Positions 28,160 through 37,757 are shown, counted from the stretch's first letter. The stretch is DNA of 64,000 nucleotides from Candidatus Nitrospira allomarina (GCF_032050975.1 NZ_CP116967.1:2229001-2293000), one strand, 5' to 3'. Notes: a model not told the origin generated them from the letters alone. Numbers and translations are program-made.

Positions 28160-28445
28160 TCCAATGTTCAGTTTTCACTAAGTCTTTTTGCTCTAATTCC
28201 AAACCTACCCATGCCCCTAAAAGATCTTGCCGGGTAAGGCATCCTATCCCCACACAATTTTTTTTCTACTGGAAGTACCAGAAAATGATGGTTTTTCATG
28301 ATTTTGACAGCCTCCGCTAAGGAACTAGGAATAGCGGTAGGGTCCGGCACCATGATCTCCTTTGCGGTTAATTGCCTGACATCCCCGCTTCCAGCACGGC
28401 TAGCACGTCAAATTGGCTGATGAACCCCACACAGTGCCCGCTTCA
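28160..28445 (-). pseudogene. Remnant of a CBS-domain protein
   Basis: Read on the minus strand, one frame gives VGFISQFDVLAVLEAG (end of one CBS motif). After a shift near 28385 the next frame gives DVRQLTAKEIMVPDPTAIPS, SLAEAVKIMKNHHFLVLPVE and KKLCG (start of a second CBS motif). The join is exactly where an intact protein would continue, so this is a frameshifted CBS pair with no start and a truncated end. CBS proteins of this kind bind adenosine ligands and accompany Usp proteins in energy-stress gene sets. Confidence 0.65.
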
Positions 28446-28960
28446 TGAAAGATTTGACTTCTCCGGACCATCTGGATGGTTCAATGGACAATATTATTTT
28501 TCCACAAATTTTTACCTTTATCCGTTCTACGTTACCTTATGTGTTGCCCTCTGTTCGGTAATGGGTAAGACGTGTACATGGTATTGTTTCCGTAATCACC
28601 TGAAATCAGAATTTTTGCTTCTATATGGTTATTGAAGCAAGCCCCGTGCCTTTATGAACAACCTCTCTCTTTCGTCATCCTGCCGGTGGTCATCGGTGAC
28701 TTATCCACAACGAAGACCTGAGGGATGTCGGATGAACCGGGGGCATGACAGACCTTTTTCCTTTTCCCCGTCAGTCATGAGGAAAATATAAAAGTTGCAG
28801 TTTGACTCCCTGGACATTATTCATCCTAATTGGCATTGTTGTTAGTAGAGGTAAAAAATTGGGCCACTGATTCCCATTTCTTTTGTACATGAATGAGAGA
28901 TTCACGTACCAATCATCAGGAGGAAGGGTCTATGGGTTTGCAAAGTTAAGGAGGTTCTGC
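28446..28960. other. Intergenic stretch without a convincing gene
   Basis: About 515 bases, partly AT-rich, between the CBS remnant and the MlaC-like gene. No frame with family similarity was seen. The promoter of the MlaC-like gene is probably in the AT-rich part around 28780-28880. Confidence 0.4.
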
Positions 28961-29587
28961 GTGACCACCACATGTTCCAGGGAGAAAAGAATTTTTCTCG
29001 GAGCCCTATTTCTTTTGGTCGCGTTCAGTATGGTGAGTGTTGCCCTGTGTGTGAAATCTCCAACCGGGGTAGTCAGAGGCACAATCGATGAGGTCATCCG
29101 ATTGGTGAGCGACGAAGGTCTCAAGGCGGCAGACCAAGCGACCCATCGCCGGCAATTGTTGGAGGAGATTATTGGACAACATTTTGATTTTGAAGAGATG
29201 GCTAAACGATCACTGGCCGCACATTGGAGAGATCGAAGTGAGGCGGAACATCAGGAATTTGCGGCATTGTTTCAATCGCTTCTTTCAAAAACCTATGCAG
29301 GGAAAATTGAGAACTATTCCGGAGAAAAAGTCCAGTATCTTAAGGAACGGCTGAAAGATTCCTATGCAGAAGTACAGACCACCATTGTGTCAAATACAAC
29401 GGAAATCTCTCTCGATTACCGGCTCCTACTAAAAGATGGCGACTGGCGGGTCTATGATGTAGTGGTTGATGGAGTGAGTCTTGTGAAAAATTACCGGGTG
29501 CAATTCGATCGCATTATTCGGGATTCCTCCTACGAAGAATTGGTGAAGACCTTGCGAGACAAGTCCGGTGCCATCACGGCTCCCTAA
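28961..29587 (+). CDS. mlaC: MlaC-like periplasmic phospholipid-binding protein
   Basis: The 208-residue product has an N-terminal hydrophobic signal (IFLGALFLLVAFSMVSVALC) and the MlaC/Ttg2D pattern: RRQLLEEIIGQHFDFEEMAK, SLAAHWRDRSEAEHQEFAAL, FQSLLSKTYAGKIENYSGE, GDWRVYDVVVDGVSLVKNYR and the end FDRIIRDSSYEELVKTL. MlaC carries phospholipid between the outer and inner membrane Mla complexes. The start is the GTG at 28961, which has a strong TAAGGAGG site 7 bp upstream. The partner transporter genes mlaE-mlaF-mlaD lie 8 kb away at 37758-40644, so the system is split. Confidence 0.85.
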   Translation: MTTTCSREKRIFLGALFLLVAFSMVSVALCVKSPTGVVRGTIDEVIRLVSDEGLKAADQATHRRQLLEEIIGQHFDFEEMAKRSLAAHWRDRSEAEHQEFAALFQSLLSKTYAGKIENYSGEKVQYLKERLKDSYAEVQTTIVSNTTEISLDYRLLLKDGDWRVYDVVVDGVSLVKNYRVQFDRIIRDSSYEELVKTLRDKSGAITAP

Positions 29588-29843
29588 GGGATGCTTAGGA
29601 TGAAAACCCGTATTTTAATTCATCGAGGACCAGAATCCTACCGGTCAACGCGCAACCTCTTGAAATGGCCGAACGGAAAGCCATCGCCTGCTCGTGTTAC
29701 CGGGTGGGTTGGTGCGAGACTTCACCTTGATGATTCGCATAGATGTGGTTGAGGTCATACCCCATAGGCGAAATGGTTCGACGCGCGGCTCTCACCAAGA
29801 GAATCGGAGATCAGTAATCTTTGATCGCGATCCCAACGCTGGT

Positions 29844-30366
29844 TTAGGATTCCGATTGTTTTTCTTGCCCTCCATCCTTGGTGATCTTGCTTATGAAATT
29901 TGGGACTAATCCTTCTGAAAAGCCGGCGAGGAAGGCCCAGACGATGGCCTTGGCAACATCGGCATTCGTAGCCGGTATGCTCGAAGCAGCAAAATCTTTG
30001 TAGCTCACGTATTTCGCCGGCTCTACGAACTCCGGAAAGAGCGATCCCTGTATCAAGCCCGCCATGAAAATTGTATACAACACAAAGGCAAAGATCCCGC
30101 CGACAAATGGGGACACATAGATTTGGATTCGGACTGGACTCATGGGTTTTGGCTGTGCTCAGGTTCTGAATCCGACGAAAGCTATTAACCACTCCGCCTA
30201 CGGTTCCGGATACAAAAATCAGCGCCTCATATGGAACCAATCCGAACGTGGCGAGAAAGGCGGTCGTCGTCACGGCTCCGACGACCAGAATGATTGCGAT
30301 GGCAATATGCGTGGCTTGGTTGGGATCCGTCCGTAGTTTCGATTGCTGGCTATCGTTTGTATTCAT
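29844..30366 (-). pseudogene. Membrane protein gene with a frameshift
   Basis: Two overlapping minus-strand frames together make one sensible protein. The first (from ATG 30366) reads MNTNDSQQSKLRTDPNQATH, then two membrane helices (AIAIILVVGAVTTTAFLATF; ALIFVSGTVGGVVNSF). Near 30145 it runs into nonsense (CRRDLCLCVV...). The second frame begins about there and reads IYVSPFVGGIFAFVLYTIFM and AIVWAFLAGFSEGLVPNFIS, ending KDGGQEKQSES. The shift falls near a CAAAACCC run. It is either a real indel or a base-call error. The family is not recognised; it may be a small inner membrane protein with about three helices. Confidence 0.65.
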
Positions 30367-30584
30367 AGGTCGCCAAGCGTAGACTTTGTCATAATGTGAT
30401 TGCAAGCTGTTTCTCATTTCCCTTCAGTCCCTGTAGCTCCCGGCCGGGTTGCTGCTCCTGCGGAAGGCGCTTCCTGATTTAATGTCGGAAGTAGAACGGG
30501 AAACCCCAGTTTTGCACTGATATTTGTCCGGAAAGAGTTCAAGCGGGGTATCTGTCAACTGCAATCAAAGATTTCCCAGTGAAA

Positions 30585-31955
30585 ATGAACGTGACTGAGG
30601 AGCCTCCCCAGCAGACAAACTCACCGAAAAGTGTTCATCGAATCAGCATGTTTACCGCCACGTGCGTGCTGGTCAGCAATGTGGTGGGCACCGGGGTCTT
30701 CACCACGACAGGTTTTATGGCCCGGGACATCGGGGATCCATGGCTGATTCTTCTGGTATGGGGAGCGGGCGCGTTATTGGCTCTCACGGGGGCGATGTGT
30801 TACAGCGAGCTGGGTGCAGCATTCCCTTTTGTCGGGGGAGACTATGTGTATCTTCGGGAAGCCTACCATCCATTTTTTGCATTCCTAAGTGGGTGGGCTT
30901 CATTTACCGTGGGCTTTGGAGCCGCCATTGCCGCAGGCGCCATGGGATTTGCCTCCTATGTGGTTCAACTCATCCCATATGAACCGGCTTCCACTTTCCT
31001 GATCAAGGGATTTGCCTTAGGCTTGATTTGGAGTCTGACTGCGGTTCATGTGGCAGGCGTTGGTCCTGGCGGGCTCCTTCAACAGCTGTTCACCGTCTTA
31101 AAAGTTGGAGCAATCCTGCTTCTCATAGTTGGAGCCTTCACGGTAGGTCATGGTGATTGGGAACATTTAGTCGTGCCACCGAGAAAGCCGGATGTCGGGC
31201 TGGGAACGCTGGTGGTGTCCTTTATTTTTGTGACCTATGCCTATTCGGGATGGAATGCCGCAGGGTACATTGCCGGAGAAATACTCAATCCGACCCGTTC
31301 TATTCCCCGAACGATGATAGGAGGGACTCTGCTGGTTGGCACGGTCTATGTGGTGCTGAACGTGGTATATTTCTACGCCTTACCGATTCAAGCTTTGGCC
31401 GCACCTCCACTCATGCCGGTGGCGGAAAAAGTCGCGGTGGGAATGTTTGGTCAGGCGGCCGCTGAATTTGTCACTATCATGTTGTGTATTTCCATCGCCG
31501 GCGCGGTGAGCGCGATGATATGGACCGGGCCTCGGGTCTACTATGCCATGGCCAGAGACGGGTTTCTGCCGGCCTTCTTTTCGGATACGGAACACCATCA
31601 TGGCACCCCGGTTCGTTCCATTGTTCTCCAAAGTCTGTGGGTGACTGTATTAGTGCTTTTAGGAACCTTTGAGCAGTTGGTGATTTACAGCGGAATGGTG
31701 ATCACTGCCTTCACAGCGCTGACAGTCGGGGCCGTGATCATTCTTCGTCAACGGCGTCCGCAATTAGTTCGTCCCTACCGGGTTCCCTTCTATCCTGTCT
31801 TGCCCGTGGGGTATATCCTGGTTGCGGGAGTGATCATGCTTTTTCTCAGTGTGGAAAAACCGGTTGAAACCCTTTGGGCCTGTCTGACCCTGAGTGCTGG
31901 GATTCCCCTGTACTTCCTGATGAGAAAGCATAATGGAGTATCTGGGGCCAGATGA
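30585..31955 (+). CDS. Amino acid permease (APC superfamily)
   Basis: The 456-residue inner membrane protein has about twelve hydrophobic segments and the APC signatures: SNVVGTGVFTTTGFMARDIG in helix 1, LALTGAMCYSELGAAFPFVG with the helix 2-3 GGDYVYLREAY loop, and SFIFVTYAYSGWNAAGYIAG in helix 6. It belongs with the LAT/YfnA-like transporters of amino acids; the substrate cannot be told. I preferred ATG 30585 to GTG 30579. Its stop overlaps the start of the next gene by 4 bp, so the two are translationally coupled. Confidence 0.9.
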   Translation: MNVTEEPPQQTNSPKSVHRISMFTATCVLVSNVVGTGVFTTTGFMARDIGDPWLILLVWGAGALLALTGAMCYSELGAAFPFVGGDYVYLREAYHPFFAFLSGWASFTVGFGAAIAAGAMGFASYVVQLIPYEPASTFLIKGFALGLIWSLTAVHVAGVGPGGLLQQLFTVLKVGAILLLIVGAFTVGHGDWEHLVVPPRKPDVGLGTLVVSFIFVTYAYSGWNAAGYIAGEILNPTRSIPRTMIGGTLLVGTVYVVLNVVYFYALPIQALAAPPLMPVAEKVAVGMFGQAAAEFVTIMLCISIAGAVSAMIWTGPRVYYAMARDGFLPAFFSDTEHHHGTPVRSIVLQSLWVTVLVLLGTFEQLVIYSGMVITAFTALTVGAVIILRQRRPQLVRPYRVPFYPVLPVGYILVAGVIMLFLSVEKPVETLWACLTLSAGIPLYFLMRKHNGVSGAR

Positions 31956-32731
31956 ACATAGCAATCACACAGAGGAGAAAAATTCATACACTTGCCTTCT
32001 TTGTGATACTTGGTGGAGTATGGTCTATTGGGGCGGGATGTGAAAATGGAAAGCAGGCTATGACCCAGGAGAGCAATCACTCACGACAGGTTGAACGGGA
32101 TTCGATGGTGGATACCCAAATCGTGGGGGGAGGTGTCACCGATCCAGCTGTTGTCGCGGCCATGCGCCGGGTTCCACGGCACCGGTTTATGCCTGAGTCA
32201 CAGGCTGAAGATGCTTATGGAGATTTTCCACTTTCCATCGGTTATGGGCAGACGATTTCTCAGCCTTTCATTGTTGCGTATATGACGCAAGCCCTGAAGT
32301 TGAAGCCGGATGAGAAGGTCCTGGAGATAGGCACGGGTTCCGGGTATCAGGCCGCCATACTAGCTGAATTAGTTTCAAAAGTATTTACCATAGAAATTGT
32401 CGAACCACTTGCCGTCAGTGCAAAAAAAACTCTGGCAGAACTTGGCTACGACAATGTGATTGTGCGGTCTGGTGATGGCTATAAGGGTTGGCCGGGCGAA
32501 GGCCCGTTTGATGCGATCATTTTGACGGCGGCGCCGAATCATATTCCCGAACCACTCTTAGAACAACTGGCGATCGGCGGGCGTCTCATTCTTCCCGTCG
32601 GAGACTACCCTCAACGTCTTCTGTTCATTCGTCGTACTGAGGAGGGATACCAGGAAACCGAGTTGTTACCCGTGGTGTTTGTGCCCATGACGGGCGAAGC
32701 CTTAACGAATCCTCCCGCAACCGGGCCTTGA
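31952..32731 (+). CDS. pcm: Protein-L-isoaspartate O-methyltransferase with export signal
   Basis: The 259-residue protein contains the complete PCMT domain (about 50-255): MVDTQIVGGGVTDPAVVAAM, VPRHRFMPE, the GYGQTISQPFIVAYM motif, the SAM-binding loop VLEIGTGSGYQAAILAEL, and IILTAAPNHIPEPLLEQL. It repairs isoaspartyl residues in aged proteins. The N-terminus is unusual: KIHTLAFFVILGGVWSIGAG followed by Cys is a lipoprotein signal, so the enzyme is predicted to be anchored outside the cytoplasm. Its start overlaps the permease stop by 4 bp. SAM supply outside the cytoplasm would be a puzzle. Confidence 0.9.
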   Translation: MNIAITQRRKIHTLAFFVILGGVWSIGAGCENGKQAMTQESNHSRQVERDSMVDTQIVGGGVTDPAVVAAMRRVPRHRFMPESQAEDAYGDFPLSIGYGQTISQPFIVAYMTQALKLKPDEKVLEIGTGSGYQAAILAELVSKVFTIEIVEPLAVSAKKTLAELGYDNVIVRSGDGYKGWPGEGPFDAIILTAAPNHIPEPLLEQLAIGGRLILPVGDYPQRLLFIRRTEEGYQETELLPVVFVPMTGEALTNPPATGP

Positions 32732-32759
32732 CGAACTTCTCCCCCGGTGACCACATTCT

Positions 32760-34613
32760 TCACTCATAGATGACGAATCCGCCCGCCGGAAGGGTGAGCA
32801 CGACTGCTTTGCCATTTCTCGACTCAACGGTCGTCTCCTGACCGATCTGTCCCGCATTGGTTGAATAGAGACACGTGAGTGTGTGGCCGGCCTGATGCAG
32901 TCCGTCATCAACCGTCACCCAGGCGCTTCGGGGTGCCGCGTAGTCGGTATTCATCGCCAGGAGAATTTCCCGGTCATTGAAAATTCTGGACCAGGGAATC
33001 ACTGATCGAATCTGCCCACCCAGCATGCGCGGGAGCCCGAAGTCGATCCCATTTCCGGAAATTTCTCTCAGGTATTGTCGACCCCGTCGTAACGCAAGCT
33101 TGTTACGGCGAATGCCTAAAAGGATCGAGAGTTGCCGGTATGCCGGACTCTCTTCATTAAAGAAATGCCGTTGATGGCTTTGAAAGGCGCCAAATTCTCC
33201 TCCGAACATACATTCGCGAATGAATTGATCACTCTGCCCGTGCCCGTCAAAATACTGTTCGCTGCCATAGTACATGCAGGGAATGCCCATCGTGAGAGCG
33301 TTCAGCGCAAGGACATTCAAGAGTCCGTCCTGCCCGTCAGGATCAGCACAAAATCTGGCTTTGTCTTCTCCCTTTCGTACTTGATCATGATCATCAAACA
33401 GGGTAACCACCCGGTTGCGAAACCAGACGTGGGATTCTTTCTGAACCAGGATGGAGTTCCGGAATAGCTGGAAATACTCCTCCGGGTTGCGATAGCCCTT
33501 CACCAGGTATTCCATTTTGTCCGGAATGTCGTCGACGCCAAGTGCGGCATCCAGACCCGTGGTTTCCAACGTTTGAAACGCGCGGGTTCTGCCACCGGTA
33601 ATTTCTCCAATGAGGTAAAAGTTTTCTTTGCCGATGGATTTGGTGAATTCATGGATCACCGATGCGAAGTACCGGGTGGCTCCCAGGTCCATATGTTTGA
33701 CAGTATCAACCCGATACCCATCGACGTCCGCAAAGGCAATCCAGAATTTGTACACCTCGGCCAGGGCCTTCAGGGCATCGGACGGTTGATATTGATCAAC
33801 GTCGCCAGAACCGAGTTGGATATTTTTCAGGTCAAGGAAATCCCCCTCAAGAAATTCAGGTGAAAAATCCCAATTGGTGATATGGCCTTTTCGGGTAAAG
33901 GCCTGAGGGTCTTGGAATTCCTGCGGCCAGATGGCGCCATGTGGCCAGGCGGCAGGATGGCTTGCGATGTCGAGTTGTTGGAAGGGGAGAGTCGGTTCTC
34001 CGAATTGATCATGGAACCCCTGTACGTCATAGGGTTGGCCATCCCAGCGGGGATCGTTGAAGATCTGCCCGTTATGTTCGGTCCGATAGCGGTTGGGATT
34101 GTATCGAAACACATCTCCCGTGTGGTTGAGGATAATATCCAGAATAACGTAGATCCCGTGAGCGTGAGCGGTCCGGACAAGTGTTCTCAGATCTTCTCGT
34201 TGACCAAAATGCGGGTCGACATCCAAAAAATTTTGAATCCCATATCCATGATAGGTGTCTTTAAATTTCACTTGTTTGAAAATGGGACTGATCCAAATGG
34301 CGGTCACACCGAGACGTTCAAGGTATCCCAGCTTGCTCGTCAATCCGGATAAATTCCCTCCGCAAAACTTCTGTCCCGCTGCCTTCCAATGCGATGCATC
34401 CGCATTGCCTGCATCGGTTGACTGAAAGAGGGGAGTCGAGCCACGCCGGACGATGGTCCCGTCATTGCTTTTGTAGCCTTTTTCCTGTCCGTCCGAAAAA
34501 CGGTCGAGCATTAAAAAGTATAAGACCTGATCCTCCCATGCGGCGGGAGAAGGAAAAAACTTCCGGTCACTGAGAGCAGGCAGATCCACCTCTTGAAGAT
34601 TCCTTTCTGTCAT
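32760..34613 (-). CDS. GH13 alpha-amylase-family glycosidase (large)
   Basis: The 617-residue protein is a GH13 hydrolase without a signal peptide. It has WEDQVLYFLMLDRFSDGQEK at the N-terminus, region I VILDIILNHTGDVF, nucleophile D303 in DGYRVDTVKH, acid/base E337 in LIGEITGG, and D410 in LFDDHDQ. A C-terminal beta domain follows. The insertion between regions I and II (RWDGQPYDVQGFHDQFGEPT) resembles maltogenic or glycogen-debranching subfamilies. GGAG seven bases before ATG 34613 favours that start over 34625. It faces pcm tail-to-tail and shares the maltodextrin theme with malQ and the GH13 gene at 25903. Confidence 0.9.
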   Translation of the reverse strand: MTERNLQEVDLPALSDRKFFPSPAAWEDQVLYFLMLDRFSDGQEKGYKSNDGTIVRRGSTPLFQSTDAGNADASHWKAAGQKFCGGNLSGLTSKLGYLERLGVTAIWISPIFKQVKFKDTYHGYGIQNFLDVDPHFGQREDLRTLVRTAHAHGIYVILDIILNHTGDVFRYNPNRYRTEHNGQIFNDPRWDGQPYDVQGFHDQFGEPTLPFQQLDIASHPAAWPHGAIWPQEFQDPQAFTRKGHITNWDFSPEFLEGDFLDLKNIQLGSGDVDQYQPSDALKALAEVYKFWIAFADVDGYRVDTVKHMDLGATRYFASVIHEFTKSIGKENFYLIGEITGGRTRAFQTLETTGLDAALGVDDIPDKMEYLVKGYRNPEEYFQLFRNSILVQKESHVWFRNRVVTLFDDHDQVRKGEDKARFCADPDGQDGLLNVLALNALTMGIPCMYYGSEQYFDGHGQSDQFIRECMFGGEFGAFQSHQRHFFNEESPAYRQLSILLGIRRNKLALRRGRQYLREISGNGIDFGLPRMLGGQIRSVIPWSRIFNDREILLAMNTDYAAPRSAWVTVDDGLHQAGHTLTCLYSTNAGQIGQETTVESRNGKAVVLTLPAGGFVIYE

Positions 34614-34857
34614 GACGGACTCCATTGATTGTGTACGGTGGGTATCTCAACGTATGGCTGAAAGATGGGTGGCATTCGGGTGCGGTCTGTCAGATGGCCG
34701 GTCTGCCGAATGTTGGTCATCTCACAACCCTACCCATTAGCCGCGCGATCGAAGCACAGCGAAGAGAGCATCGGCTTGATGGGCTGGTTATGTATGGCTA
34801 AATTCTCTCGATCATTGATTCAAAGATGTCTTCATCTAATTGACCATCATTAAAGTT

Positions 34858-35166
34858 TCATCTCGTGAAGATACTCCAAAGAGTTCTGCAGAAATGCTTG
34901 TAATCATCTGTGTTGGCTTCCGCAGCCTTGATGGCGTGAGTCACTTGACTCAAATTTACAAGAAAATCTTCTACTTTTTCATCATCTATATTCACCGATG
35001 ATCGAGCAAACTCTATCTCTCTGCTAAGAAAATCAAATTCCCTCACGATCTCGTCAAATATATAATCTTGATCATCAACGCTAGTTGCCACAGGAGAACA
35101 CCAGTCGGCCGATGGTTGAGCATATGGGTATCGATCATGGTCGCTTACCTCCCAATCTCCCAACAA
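34858..35166 (-). CDS. Hypothetical acidic protein
   Basis: The 102-residue product is acidic and mostly helical (IFDEIVREFDFLSREIEFAR, DEKVEDFLVNLSQVTHAIKA). There is no signal peptide, membrane helix or catalytic motif, and I do not recognise a family. The gene and its flanks (34800-35500) are more AT-rich than the surroundings, which may mean a separate origin. No strong ribosome site was seen before 35166. Weak but plausible gene. Confidence 0.4.
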   Translation of the reverse strand: MLGDWEVSDHDRYPYAQPSADWCSPVATSVDDQDYIFDEIVREFDFLSREIEFARSSVNIDDEKVEDFLVNLSQVTHAIKAAEANTDDYKHFCRTLWSIFTR

Positions 35167-35569
35167 ATCCTGGACGGTTCGAAGGTCAAAACCGCTTTCG
35201 AGTAGAGGCGTGAAAAAAATCGTATTGTACTTCTGTGGAAAATTTTTGTTTAGTTACCGTGGAACTCCCGTCCCCACAAAGAGGTCGGCCATGATGAAGA
35301 GGATTCTTGAGTAATATGCAAACTTTGTCAAGGATTGATCGGGTTGGTGATGCTGGGGTTGGGTTTGCTTCTGCTGTTCGCCCCAAGGCAATTATTCTAA
35401 TCTCAAACTGGCGGAGGAAAAGAATTGAAGAATCCTTGTGATAAATGAATAAGAGTTTTAAAGTAACATATTTCTAGAAGATACACAGAATTGGCCTTGC
35501 GAATGTCCGTATGACGTTGGAAACTGACAAGGGTCTTACAACGTTCCCTGGAGAGTGTGTGGAGGTTCC
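35167..35569. other. AT-rich intergenic stretch
   Basis: About 400 bases between the acidic hypothetical gene and the membrane kinase. No supported gene was found. The AT-rich tract near 35430-35480 probably holds the kinase promoter, but no clear box pair could be assigned. Confidence 0.35.
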
Positions 35570-37297
35570 GTGTTGGCTAAACACGAACACGATCTCTTGT
35601 ATGGGCAGCAGATAAAGCAACTCTATGCCCTTGCACCGGTTGGGATTATTGCCTCTCTGGTTAATGGATCAATTCTGACTGTTATTCAATGGAACGTAAT
35701 CTCACATGGACTGTTACTTACCTGGTTCGCCAGCTTGGTTCTGCTCAACGGGGTATGGGCCCTGCTCTGGTATCAATTTAGCCACGCATCTCGACATCCG
35801 CAGGACTCCCATCGCTGGGGGCGTAGTTTTCTAGGCGGGACCCTTGCCTCCGGCATTCTTTGGGGGGCAACCGGTGTCGTACTCTTTCCCGAAAGTTCTA
35901 TTCCGCATCAGATTTTTTTGGCCTTTGTGTTAGGAGGCATGATTGCCGGTGCGACCGCTGTGTATGCGGCCTTACAAGGAGCTTTTCTGGCCTATGCTCT
36001 CCCGACCATTACCCCGCTTCTCGTTCGGTTCTTGGTCCTGGGTGATAAACAGCATATGGCCATGGGAGGTATGTGTCTCCTTTTTGTGACCATGATGTTT
36101 GTCACCTTACGACGCAACCATACTGTCACGTTGGCTTCAATGACCTTAAATCTTGAATTGGGAAAGGCCAATCAATCATTACAAAGCGAAATTCGTCAAC
36201 GTGAACAGGCAGAGGTGGCTCTTCGGGAAAGCCGGGAACAGTTACATTCCATTGTGCAATCAACCGATGAGGGGATCATTTCATTGAATAGTCAGGGGAA
36301 GGTCATGCTGTGGAATACAGGAGCGGAAGCCTTGTTTGGCTTTTCGATGGAGGAGATGAGAGGTCAGACGTTAGAGTGCATTATTCCCGAACGGTTTCGT
36401 CTGGCTCATCAACAGGGGATCTTGCGGGCATCGCGGGCGGGGAGAAAGACCGTTGAGGGAGAAATGTTTGAGCTGATGGGACTTCGACGGGACGGCAGCG
36501 AATTCCCTCTTGAGCTGTCTTTAGGGTATTGGCACAAGCACGGAGAGATCTTTTTTACGGGTATTGTCCGGGATATCACGGCACGCAAGGAGGCAGGACG
36601 GGCCCTCCAGCATAGAGAGCGGGAACTCGAGCAGAGCCAGGAAGAGCTTCGGGCTCTTGGTGCACAGCTCATTTCCGCTCAGGAGGATGAGCGACGCCGT
36701 CTCTCTCGTGAATTGCACGATGATATGAATCAACGCTTAGCCATGGTCTCGCTCGAGATTGATTCTATTCAGAGGTCTCTGCCGGAGTCGGATCCGATGC
36801 AAAAGCCTCTTCAACACCTGAATGATCAAGTGTCTGCGCTTTCCGATAGCGTTCTGCATCTGGCCTATCAGCTTCATCCTTCGATTTTGGATGACCTGGG
36901 TTTAGTCGTGGCACTCCAGTCCTCAATTAAAGAATTTTCCCAATGGGAGAACATTGCGGTCATGTTTCAGCACCGTGATGTCCCTCAGCTCCTGCCTCAG
37001 GATATTGCGTCGTGTGTGTATCGGGTGACGCAGGAATGTTTACGAAATGTGGCGAAGCATGCGCAGGCGTCTCAAGTGTCTGTGGAGGTGAGAGGGGTAG
37101 AGGGTGGCCTCCAGCTCGTCATTACGGATAACGGTATAGGATTCATCCCTGAGTCCGGCTTGCGAGGCACTCGCGGGTTAGGGCTCATTGGAATGAAAGA
37201 ACGAATTCGTGTGGTGCGAGGCACATTTGAGGTCAAAGCCTCACAGGGCAAAGGCACCACTGTTACTGCCTGGATTCCTCTCTCCACAACAAGTTAA
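35570..37297 (+). CDS. Membrane-bound PAS sensor histidine kinase (NarX-type)
   Basis: The 575-residue kinase has about six N-terminal membrane helices (roughly 15-190), a short coiled linker, a PAS domain (about 220-345: SIVQSTDEGIISLNSQGKVM, LWNTGAEALFGFS), and a HisKA_3 domain with the phospho-accepting His near 383 in RELHDDMNQRLAMV. The HATPase_c has YRVTQECLRNVAKHA, DNGIGF and GLGLIGMKERI. GGAGG at 35561-35565 supports a start at GTG 35570 or TTG 35573. No response regulator adjoins it. Its catalytic half is very like the kinase fragment at 1-510, so it may feed the NarL regulators near the window start. Confidence 0.9.
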   Translation: MLAKHEHDLLYGQQIKQLYALAPVGIIASLVNGSILTVIQWNVISHGLLLTWFASLVLLNGVWALLWYQFSHASRHPQDSHRWGRSFLGGTLASGILWGATGVVLFPESSIPHQIFLAFVLGGMIAGATAVYAALQGAFLAYALPTITPLLVRFLVLGDKQHMAMGGMCLLFVTMMFVTLRRNHTVTLASMTLNLELGKANQSLQSEIRQREQAEVALRESREQLHSIVQSTDEGIISLNSQGKVMLWNTGAEALFGFSMEEMRGQTLECIIPERFRLAHQQGILRASRAGRKTVEGEMFELMGLRRDGSEFPLELSLGYWHKHGEIFFTGIVRDITARKEAGRALQHRERELEQSQEELRALGAQLISAQEDERRRLSRELHDDMNQRLAMVSLEIDSIQRSLPESDPMQKPLQHLNDQVSALSDSVLHLAYQLHPSILDDLGLVVALQSSIKEFSQWENIAVMFQHRDVPQLLPQDIASCVYRVTQECLRNVAKHAQASQVSVEVRGVEGGLQLVITDNGIGFIPESGLRGTRGLGLIGMKERIRVVRGTFEVKASQGKGTTVTAWIPLSTTS

Positions 37298-37441
37298 CTC
37301 CAATTGAGAAATTTGGTCTTTCTTTCCAACAAATCTCTCCCTCCATTCAAGCCTATCCTTATATGTCTGAAATCTTTTGGCAAACAATATTCATCTTTAC
37401 TCCTGTGAAAGAAGCGACAGCAAGGGTTGTGCTCAAAGGGT

Positions 37442-37466
37442 AAAACACTCAGGACTGAGGGTTTTT
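37442..37466 (+). terminator. Possible rho-independent terminator after the kinase gene
   Basis: AAAAC-A-CTCAG-GA-CTGAG-G-GTTTT can fold as a ten-pair stem with one mismatch and a two-base loop, followed by T and C. It lies 145 bp after the kinase stop and before the mla operon. The A-run before and T-run after would let it work in both directions. The tight loop lowers confidence. Confidence 0.35.
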
Positions 37467-37757
37467 CAGAGAATATTGAAAATGGATAACCTCTCCGATG
37501 TGGCATTTCGCGCCATTGCCTCAAATGTGGGAATTATGATTGTTGGGTAGGATTTCTAAGAGATTTTACGAAAAAATCCTAAGTCTGGGATTCTAGCAGG
37601 GATTTTCAAGAAATCACGTTGCGGGAGGAAAGGTGTGACGTTGCCCATGTTGCCGGGCATTCCCATTGCAGTTGGTTTGTCCTAGAGAAGAACGCCAGGC
37701 CCGGCTTTGGTTCACAAAACCTTTTGGGTATCTTCTGACGCAATTTTCCGGTTACCT

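Noticed and set aside
30140-30160. Programmed ribosomal frameshifting in the membrane protein gene
   Set aside because: The CAAAACCC run is not a standard slippery heptamer, and no stimulatory structure or upstream Shine-Dalgarno was clear; an indel is simpler.
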